From assembly GCA_024635735.1 (NCBI GenBank), contig JAGXII010000011.1, forward strand, positions 1-33,201: a DNA stretch of 33,201 nucleotides, read 5' to 3'. Position numbers and translations under genes: made by a program. Origin of the DNA: Christiangramia sp. GTDB taxonomy: Bacteria; Bacteroidota; Bacteroidia; Flavobacteriales; Flavobacteriaceae. Positions within the stretch are counted from its first letter, which is position 1; the number at the start of each line of letters is the position of its first letter. A model generated the notes under the pieces. It made no database searches. It worked only from the letters and a program-made list of their open reading frames with translations, and was not told where the DNA came from. This document shows positions 19,085 to 27,700 of the stretch, one piece after another.

Positions 19085-20392
19085 CTACCTATTCGGAGGC
19101 TTGATTGTACCACCACACGGATTATTTTTTTGTTTGGCTTCCTGGCATCTTTTTAAAGCTTCCTCAAAAGTATATTTTGGATGCGGTTTTGGCGATGGCT
19201 CAAAAAATAAATCCATTTGAGCAAGAGCACAGATAGTAGCCTGATCGTTTTCATTTTTTGGCTGCGGAGCGCCTTCTCCATATTTATTTCCGTACCACCG
19301 CATGCAAGCCTGTTCTTTGGCTGTATATGGATCAAGATTAGGATCATCAGCATAAAGCTTAAGGAAGGTTGCCGCAACAAGATCCTGAGCTTCATATTGC
19401 CTGATATCTGGAATACGGGAAGCATCATTAGTACACATCCCGGTAACACTGGCGGCGATCATATGATTTCCTATCATATAAGGGGTTTCACGCTTAGAAT
19501 CGGGACGTATTTTAAATTTTCCCGCCTGCAGCACATTTACCTGCGGAATTCCATTCTCATCTTTGGGAAGAATATCTTTGTAGGCCACTTTAAGCCATCC
19601 AGGTGCCTGGGGATCGTATAATGGCGATCCGCAAATTAATAGGGGTAAGGTATACTTGCTATCCTCTGGAAGATCTGGTGGAGCCAGAAACAGCTCCAGC
19701 ATGGAGCGAATGTAATCACGATCTGATGGTCCGTCAAAAAATCCTGAAGCCATCATAATTGGAAAATAATCATTTGGATATTCACTTTCTCCAGAACCGG
19801 GAGCGGCAATAGGATTCACGTCAATAAAGGTTTTATACCTGCCTAAGTCTTTTTCATCCACTCCGGCATGATTTAAAATCCTGCTCCATCTTTGCATCGT
19901 CATCGCATTGTCAAAAGTTCCTGCCTGTAAAACGGCCCATGGCGGATAGTGCATTAAAAGCATCCCTTTCTGACCAATTATATTGAGGCCTAGTGGGGGA
20001 AATAAATTCCATTTAGATTCTCCATCTGCCGGATTTCTATTCACCGGAAAACCTTCAATTGGATTCCATACTCCCATTTCTTTCAATAGCTCCATGCCTT
20101 TAATGGCTTTCTGAGCATAGTTTTCACTAAATACCTGAATATGTCTTTCAGAAAATTTTTCCAGTTGCCCATTTTCAGCTTCTCCTTCAATATAAACGTA
20201 ATAATGATCTTCGGTAAGTCTTACACTTACGGTGGAAGCGTTAATTCCATCTGCTGCCAGTGAGTTTTTTGTGTAATGACTAATTACGTCTTCGTAGTTT
20301 TTAAAATTCAGACTTTTATCTGCATATTCTGCTGGCGGAAATAATTGTTCTAAATATTTCGCTACTCCTAAAGGATATTCGATTGATGGCAT
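19085..20392 (-). CDS. Conserved-looking protein of unrecognised family (435 aa, no signal peptide)
   Basis: Long ORF, start 16 nt downstream of the HAD gene stop in a same-strand run; no familiar motif. Confidence 0.8.
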   Translation of the reverse strand: MPSIEYPLGVAKYLEQLFPPAEYADKSLNFKNYEDVISHYTKNSLAADGINASTVSVRLTEDHYYVYIEGEAENGQLEKFSERHIQVFSENYAQKAIKGMELLKEMGVWNPIEGFPVNRNPADGESKWNLFPPLGLNIIGQKGMLLMHYPPWAVLQAGTFDNAMTMQRWSRILNHAGVDEKDLGRYKTFIDVNPIAAPGSGESEYPNDYFPIMMASGFFDGPSDRDYIRSMLELFLAPPDLPEDSKYTLPLLICGSPLYDPQAPGWLKVAYKDILPKDENGIPQVNVLQAGKFKIRPDSKRETPYMIGNHMIAASVTGMCTNDASRIPDIRQYEAQDLVAATFLKLYADDPNLDPYTAKEQACMRWYGNKYGEGAPQPKNENDQATICALAQMDLFFEPSPKPHPKYTFEEALKRCQEAKQKNNPCGGTIKPPNR

Positions 20393-20408
20393 AGGTAATT
20401 TTTTTTGG

Positions 20409-21155
20409 TTAGTTTTTTTTATCCCTGGAAAAATCTGAGATGGTATATAAATCTTTGGTTGGTGATTTATCTTCAGGATTCCAGGTAGTTTTCACCCATA
20501 CATTCATGGCATCTGGAAAATGATTCAAAAACATGAATGAATTGGAAGGTTCATTGTCAAAAGTGGCTACAACGGTGCCTCTCAGTGATTTTATATCTGT
20601 TAAAGCCCGGGCTTTATAATCGGAATCTTTTTCTTTAGGATCTATTTTCAGGTTTAGTTCACAACGTCCTCTCCAAAACGGAAAGCCGCGATTGGTTAAA
20701 GACAATGTAGTTCCCTGTCCCATTCCATTATTTAAACCACGATCGCCCACAGCTCTTCCGGTAAGATAATACACTAGCGCTCCTGCTTCGTGAATGGCAT
20801 TTACATAGTCCACAGCTCCCGGATTGGGAAGATCGAGAGCATCATATCCGCTGGTGAAGAAAGTAGCATCCCAATATTCTATAAATGGTTTTATGGATGA
20901 ACTTGTAGAAGCCAGGCCTGCTTTTTCTAAAGCCGCGGTGACACTCCAGTTCATATCAGCAAGTGTTAATTTGGATGCGACCTGTGCAAAATCGGGATAT
21001 GAATCGCCCTGATCCAGACTAAAATTCTGAATAATTACAAGGTTTCTTCGGGCAGTGGAAAATAAGGTGTCATCAAGATCAAAAACTACAATAGGGAGTT
21101 TTTTAGAAGAGCTAACAGCATCTAATACTTTTTGCAAAAGCGTATTTTGATTCAT
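20409..21155 (-). CDS. HAD-superfamily hydrolase
   Basis: PIVVFDLDDTLFSTARRN (motif I DxDDT), VYYLTGRA (motif II), VATFDNEPSN (motif IV-like). Confidence 0.8.
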   Translation of the reverse strand: MNQNTLLQKVLDAVSSSKKLPIVVFDLDDTLFSTARRNLVIIQNFSLDQGDSYPDFAQVASKLTLADMNWSVTAALEKAGLASTSSSIKPFIEYWDATFFTSGYDALDLPNPGAVDYVNAIHEAGALVYYLTGRAVGDRGLNNGMGQGTTLSLTNRGFPFWRGRCELNLKIDPKEKDSDYKARALTDIKSLRGTVVATFDNEPSNSFMFLNHFPDAMNVWVKTTWNPEDKSPTKDLYTISDFSRDKKN

Positions 21156-21210
21156 ATGGGTGGTTTAACTTGCTACAATATAGTACTTTAAATCAATACA
21201 TTAGCGAAAT

Positions 21211-22584
21211 TTATTTTGTGTAAATAAGGAGAGATTCATCTGCAAAAGATGTTCTTTTGGAAGTAAAGTGTTCGTAAAACGAAACCAATTTTTCGGTTTG
21301 CTTTTCATTTTTAAAAACTGAAGGTAATTCTGCAAAACCTTCTATTGAAAGTTTCATTATTTCCAGTGAAAGTTGGTAGAGCTTATCATTTTCAAACCCG
21401 TTTACTGCCGTTTTGTATAATTCTTCTATTTCATTTTTAAGTGGAAGCAATAAATCAAGGACCTTTTCCAAATACTTACGGTTATACAAAAGTCCGGTAT
21501 AAAAATATAAGGGCACCATTTGCCATTCTTCAGGCGGAGCATCTATAGATCTTAGTTCTACATATTTTCTTAAGCGCACCTCAGGAAATAACAAAGACAA
21601 ATGATGATCGAAATCATTTAAATCCGGAGTATGATTGTGGAAAGGGTTTTTCAGCCATTTCTTAAAAGTAAATTCTGAAGGCACCTTAACATCAGGAATT
21701 CTTTCAATATAAACCAATGGTGCTTTAAGAGAAAATTTTAAATATTCGTTCAACACATTATCCTTCGACCAGGAATTGTCCATATGTTTTAATGGAAGTA
21801 TCCCCGTTCTTTTAGGATCTAATTGTTGCCAAATAAAACTTCGGTACGATTTTAATCCGTTTATTTTTCCTGCCGTATAGGAAGAATTCGCAAATAGAGC
21901 AGTTGCTATCGGACTTAAAAGGTTGGCTGCCACTATTCTTTTTACCCTGGTTTTCTCAGTATTTCCTAAATCGAGATTAATTTGAAGGGATCCCGTTTGA
22001 CGCATCATCATCTTGCCATACGAGCCTATTCCATCCAGATAGTTTTGCAAATGGCGGTAGCGGTCTTTTTTTACCTGTAATCCAATTTCCTCTGTTCCAA
22101 ACCACGGATTGGTTCCATGTTGTGTAAAATGAATTCCATATTCTGATGTTATTTTTGACAGAATCGACTGTTTAAAGTGAAGTCGGGATTCCACTTCCAT
22201 AAGATCCGTGCAGGGATTGATAATTATTTCTACCTGGCCTCCCGGCTCAAACTGAAAATTATCGCCATTAGGAAATTCTATCTTTTTAAGCAGTTCCTCA
22301 CCAATTTCGGGATCATTAGTTTTTTCATAAAGTGCCTTCCCGCCGGAATCTTCTGAAATTTTTAGGAAAACTTCTCTGAGACTTCCAGATTCATTATTAA
22401 ACCTGACAGGCGTAAAGGGCTTTTCTTTATTTCCGGTCATACGGTATGCGAATACTTCCAGTTCTATTCCCACAAGTCCCAAATCTGGATTTGAAACTTC
22501 TGAATTGGGTAAACTGGAAGAGTCAAAGATTAATTCCTCCAGATGTTGTCTACAGGATTCAATGGTTAAGGAAGATTTATGCAT
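21211..22584 (-). CDS. Glutamate-cysteine ligase-like (plant/alphaproteobacterial GCS2 type)
   Basis: FQFEPGGQVEIIINPC, YLDGIGSYGKMMMRQTGSLQINLDLG, SPIATALFANSSYTAGKINGLKSYRSFIWQQLDPKRTGILP match the plant-type GCL pattern. Confidence 0.83.
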   Translation of the reverse strand: MHKSSLTIESCRQHLEELIFDSSSLPNSEVSNPDLGLVGIELEVFAYRMTGNKEKPFTPVRFNNESGSLREVFLKISEDSGGKALYEKTNDPEIGEELLKKIEFPNGDNFQFEPGGQVEIIINPCTDLMEVESRLHFKQSILSKITSEYGIHFTQHGTNPWFGTEEIGLQVKKDRYRHLQNYLDGIGSYGKMMMRQTGSLQINLDLGNTEKTRVKRIVAANLLSPIATALFANSSYTAGKINGLKSYRSFIWQQLDPKRTGILPLKHMDNSWSKDNVLNEYLKFSLKAPLVYIERIPDVKVPSEFTFKKWLKNPFHNHTPDLNDFDHHLSLLFPEVRLRKYVELRSIDAPPEEWQMVPLYFYTGLLYNRKYLEKVLDLLLPLKNEIEELYKTAVNGFENDKLYQLSLEIMKLSIEGFAELPSVFKNEKQTEKLVSFYEHFTSKRTSFADESLLIYTK

Positions 22585-23654
22585 TAAGATTTATCGATGT
22601 GAGGATTGGTTTCAAGAATTTTTTCGCTTATTTCAATAGCATTCAGGGATTGCCACAATCCTTTATGTTTAAAGACCAATCCGCCGCCCCCACGTTTACA
22701 TTGGCTTAATTGGCGGTTGAGGTCTGCAACCACTATGAGATCATGATCAGTTTTTACGGAGATTCCCCACTTTGCGTGATCTTTGGAATATGCCCAGGTA
22801 TATCCGTTCAGGCCAATTTTTCCTAAATCTACATCCACATCATCTTTGGTATCATCTTTTTTGTCTGGATCAATATCACCAAATACTTTTCCACGTCTCC
22901 AGGTTTCCACATTTAAATCGCATTTCAAGGTGGGTCCTACAAGGTCTTTCCAGAAATCCTTTCCTATTTTGTCAGGTTTGACGGGTTCGCTCCAGTGCTT
23001 ATTTTTTGAAATATGGGTAAACTTAAAACCATTTGTTGTTTCAATGTTCAATATTGAAGGGGATAGGGGGATTTCAAATTTTTGATTCTGTCCAAGATTG
23101 AAAAGTGGTTCAGTAGATTTCACGCCGGTTAAGCGACTTGCATATACCTGAATTTCATTCTGCATCCTTAAAACCGTTGCAATTTTATTAACTTCATCAT
23201 AATTCTTTAAAGCGGTACATAAATAAGTTTGCCCAAACCCTTTTTCATCTTCAGGCAATTCTTTAGTTCCTTCCGCCGGAAACCTTGGAGTGGAATGAAA
23301 CAAATAAAAACCACAGTTATACTTTTTGGAAAAGGCAAGTACACCTTTACTATGTCCTTTGGAATTGTTATTTTTTGGTTTTAATAAGGTTGAAGTTGGC
23401 GGAATTTCATCATTCCAGAGTACATAACCTACGTCCTTGTTGTTCGAAAAAATCTGATCTAAGGTCAGGGCTAAAGCAGATTCCTTATGGTCTAATGAAA
23501 TTTCAGATAAGGAAAGGCCTTTATCTGAGGTGGAATCGCAGTAAAGGAATTCAAAACCGGTGGAATTCTTCTGTGGCCCGATGTCCATGGGTAACTTGTA
23601 CATAAACCACCAGTCCACCGCTTTTTTATTTTGATTGCTAATAGGAGAGATCAT
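22584..23654 (-). CDS. Deoxyribonuclease II family protein
   Basis: VDWWFMYKLP, VLWNDEIPP, KGHSKGVLAFSKKYNCGFYLFHSTPRFP, FGQTYLCTAL, KDHAKWGIS...ADLNRQLSQCKRGGGGLVF..LWQSL are collinear with eukaryotic DNase II, including both HxK motifs. No N-terminal signal peptide visible. Confidence 0.88.
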   Translation of the reverse strand: MISPISNQNKKAVDWWFMYKLPMDIGPQKNSTGFEFLYCDSTSDKGLSLSEISLDHKESALALTLDQIFSNNKDVGYVLWNDEIPPTSTLLKPKNNNSKGHSKGVLAFSKKYNCGFYLFHSTPRFPAEGTKELPEDEKGFGQTYLCTALKNYDEVNKIATVLRMQNEIQVYASRLTGVKSTEPLFNLGQNQKFEIPLSPSILNIETTNGFKFTHISKNKHWSEPVKPDKIGKDFWKDLVGPTLKCDLNVETWRRGKVFGDIDPDKKDDTKDDVDVDLGKIGLNGYTWAYSKDHAKWGISVKTDHDLIVVADLNRQLSQCKRGGGGLVFKHKGLWQSLNAIEISEKILETNPHIDKS

Positions 23655-24613
23655 TATTTTGAGTTTAAGTTATTATTCAAAAAGTCTAATAATATCGCAG
23701 AGATATTAATATTAAATTCTTTGTCAATCTCCCTAACGCAGGTGGGACTTGTCACATTTATTTCCGTTAGGTAATCTCCTATAACATCAATTCCCACAAA
23801 CAGCAGTCCTTTTTTGACCAGAGTAGGCCCGATTTGGGAACAGATCCAACGGTCATTTTCCGTTAATTTAAAACCTTTTCCTTTGGCACCAACCGCTAAA
23901 TTTCCTCTGTGATCATCTTTAGAAGGAATTCTTGTAAGTGCGTATTCTACAGGTTCTCCATTTATAAGTAAAATTCTTTTGTCTCCGGTTTCTGAAATTT
24001 CCGGAATGTATTTTTGAACCTGTACATAAACCTGTTCATTTTTAGTGACTTCTTCTATAATCACATTTACATTTGGATCGTTTTTCACTAAAAGGAAAAC
24101 TGATTTACCTCCCATTTTACAGGTGGGTTTTATAACAATTTTTTGATGCTTTACCAGAAAGTCTAAAATTGCAGATTTCGATCTCGTTAAAAGACCGGGT
24201 GGACAACATTGCGGAAACCAGGCAGTAAAAACTTTTTCATTTGCATCTCTTAGTCCCTGTGGATCGTTGATAACCTTTACGCCTTGCCTAGCAGCCTGTT
24301 CAAGAATATAGGTTGCCATGATATATTCCATATCAAATGGAGGATCTTTCCGCATGAATAATAAGTCCATATCTCCCAGGCTCTTGTATTCGCTGCTTCT
24401 AATTTCAAACCAGTTTTCGAGATCATCATATACAATAATCGTATGCATTACGGCTTTAGCCTCGCCATTCTCCAGGAAAAGATCTTTAAGCTCCATATAG
24501 AAAATCAACCATCCCCTGGACTGCGCCTCCAGCATAATGGCCAGTGTGGTATCCTTTTTAGGATTTATGGTTGAAATGGGATCCATTACGAAACCGATTC
24601 TGACTGGATTCAT
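23654..24613 (-). CDS. gshB: Glutathione synthetase-like ATP-grasp protein (bacterial GshB type)
   Basis: RIGFVMDPISTINPKKDTTLAIMLEAQSRGW, LLFMRKDPPFDMEYIMATYILE, VINDPQGLRDANEKVFT, VIKPTCKMGG, LLFVGIDVIGDYLTEINVTSPT. Confidence 0.9.
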   Translation of the reverse strand: MNPVRIGFVMDPISTINPKKDTTLAIMLEAQSRGWLIFYMELKDLFLENGEAKAVMHTIIVYDDLENWFEIRSSEYKSLGDMDLLFMRKDPPFDMEYIMATYILEQAARQGVKVINDPQGLRDANEKVFTAWFPQCCPPGLLTRSKSAILDFLVKHQKIVIKPTCKMGGKSVFLLVKNDPNVNVIIEEVTKNEQVYVQVQKYIPEISETGDKRILLINGEPVEYALTRIPSKDDHRGNLAVGAKGKGFKLTENDRWICSQIGPTLVKKGLLFVGIDVIGDYLTEINVTSPTCVREIDKEFNINISAILLDFLNNNLNSK

Positions 24614-24713
24614 AGGTAAGCTTGGTTAGATTAACTGTTATTAAACGGTCTTTACAGTTCTTCTCTAAGATACTTTAAAGACCGCCCTGACATATTTATC
24701 GACGGTTTTTCAG

Positions 24714-27700
24714 TTATTTACTTGTTAGTTTTTCAAATCCCTGCCAGTCTTCAGCTGGTGGATTGATTTGATAATTTTTAGCTCTTTCTGCAAAAATGGA
24801 AAAAACCTTATCCTCCGGATTTTTCTGAATACATTCGTTAAAAATCTCCAGTGCTCCGGTAAAGTCATGGTCGTAATAGGCTTTCATTCCCAGTTCCAGA
24901 TCATTTCTGGTAGCTTCTTTTTTTACTTTATTTTCGTGCGTTTCGGCATCCAGAACCTCATAAAGTCTTACGGCCTTTCCTTTGCCCTTAACCGCCACAC
25001 GGTCTACCAATCTTAGTGAAAAAGCATTCTTAAGGTCAAGACCATTGTATGTGTCTTCTCCAATTAAGAATTGTGCACTATATTGTTTTGTAAGCTGTTC
25101 AATTCTGGAAGCCAGGTTCACCGTATCTCCAAGGACAGAACATTGCATTCTATCTGCACCACCCATGGTTCCCAGTACCAGAGGGCCAGTATTCATTCCT
25201 ATTCCCATTTTTAAATTTAAACCCGAATCCTGATTAAATTTTAACAAGGCCTGATTCATTTTTATACCTGCCATGACGGCTTGTTGCGGAGGAACAGCAA
25301 ATAGGGCCATTACTTCATCTCCGGCATACGAATCTATAAAGCCTCCGGATTGCGCTATGGAAACTCCAATTTCTGAAAAATATTTATTTAGTAACTCAAT
25401 GACTTCCTGAGGAGAAAGTTGTTCCACCAGCGGAGTAAAATCACGGAGATCTGAAAAGAGAACACTCATCTCCATAGAAACAGATTCACCCAGTTTTACT
25501 TTCGCAATATCATCATGTCCCAGATTTTTCAAAAACTGAATAGGAACAAATCTTTGTTGTGCCTTGAGCAGCTTTTCCTGTGCCTGATAGATCTTCGCGT
25601 TTTCAATGGATATACTGGCCTGTCCCGTAAGAAGTTTAATAACCTTAACTCTATCTTCTGTAAAAACACTGCGCGTAAGATTATTTTCCAGATATACTGC
25701 CAGTTTTTGCTGACCTCTGGCGGGTAGTGGCACGCAGAGTACTGATAAGGGCTTCTTTGAATTTATATATGGATCTGATGTGAATGGATTAACTACTGAA
25801 GCATTATCCAGCACAATGGTCTCGTTAGCTCTAAATGAGGTGTTGATTAAAGTAAGCGGAATATCCTGATTTTCGAAGAATGAAGACTTTTCATTTATTT
25901 TCGATTCCCTGGTTTGATTTAAATCAATTTTCGCCAGTATTGAAGTCTTACCATTATTCTGCTCAAGTAAAAGTCCTTTTTGAGCTCCCGAATTCTCAAT
26001 TAATAGTTGAAGTGTGGCATCCAGTAATTTGTTTAAAACCAGTTCTCCTGAAATTATCTGGGAAGCTTTAAGTACTGAATTCATATCAATTTGATCCAGG
26101 CTCAAACTATTCGTATGTAAAGTAGAAGTCTGAAGATTATTTTTCGCAGCTGAAGAAGATTCAGTTTTTAAAATTTCAGGGTATTCCTCTAACATCCGGG
26201 ATACTTTTCGTTGAGCTCCCCAGCGGTAGTATAAATAATATGCCGATTGCAGGTAGCCTTCCGCGGCTTTTGGAATACCAAGTTTCAATAACAACAAGGC
26301 CGTTCTTTCATTCGCCATTGCCGCATCCCTCGTAAAATGATGCTTTTTGGCCATTGAGATAGCGGCTTCGTAATATTTTAAGGATGTGTTCAGGTCACCC
26401 GAAATACCTGCAAGTTCAGCTTCCATGAACAGTCTCAAATGTTCAAAGTTGGCCTCGCATTGTTTAGCCCAGAAAGTAATGCTGGATAAACTTTCATTCA
26501 TTTTATCCATTAAATATTCCTGTTCGCTTTCAGAAGACCTTTGGTAAATTGAAGCTCGTACCAGGAAAGAAACTATATGAAACCGCACTAATTGCGGTAA
26601 AGCCATAACCGAAGCCATCATTTTATCCTGTTCCTTAACATATATATACGCACCTTCAGGATCGTTATAAATCAAATGAATTTCAGATTTGTAGATGTTG
26701 TAATTGGAAATACCGGTCATAAATTTCCTTTCATACATACCTTTCACGCAGGAAGCTTCATCAAAATTTTCGTCAGCCATACTAAACCGGTCTTTAGTAA
26801 GTCCCTGGAAGTTTAGTTGCATTTGGAGAAAAAGTGTACCTGAGTCATAGGAATCCTGGTAGTCACATTCCTTAACAATCCGTAAAAATTTGCGTTGTTC
26901 TTTAGATGCTGTTTCAAGGTCTAATTTTGGGTCCCATATAATACAATCCTGAGCACTGTAAGCTAAATAAAGGAGGTCTCCTGACTGGTATCCGGCATCA
27001 ATTCCTTTCCGAAACCATGGAGTCATAGAAGACCAGTGATTACTCCAGTGATGAACAAACATGGTATACACGTAAATTATTCTGGATTTCAGGGAGATGT
27101 CATCAAATTTCTCAATCAGGTCAACGCCTAATTTTCCATACTCATAGCCTTTTGCGGGATCATTAAAATAACCACATAAGATCATTCCGTATCCGGCATA
27201 GGCAAACGCCGACTCAGGACTATTGCCAAATTCCAGTGCGATATTTACCGATTTAAGTACCAGATATGGGAACATTACCCCACTGCCTGATAGAAATGCA
27301 GCAGGAAAAATCTCCATGATCAGTTGGCTTGCAATTTTTGCTGTTTCATCGGTTAATTCAGGTAAATCAATTAGTGAAGATATTTCCCTGCCACCGAGCT
27401 GTTCCTTAATTCTATTAACCTCCTCTTCAACATTGGCTTCCGTAGGATTATTCAAAAATTTAAAACCAAGGATTGAAAGTCCATCATAAGCTGCCACTAT
27501 AGATTCCTTCATCCTCCCAATGGTCGCATATTGTCTTGTTCTTGCTGAAAGAACTGTACCTTTTTGTAGATCTGTTCGTGCATTTTTCAGCATCATATTT
27601 GTCCACTTGTCGGCATTTTCCCAATCACCGGTTAAGTAAAAGCAGTGTTGAATTTCTTCGCTTAATTTCCAGCAGAGCTCAAAATTTTCTGTCCATCCTT

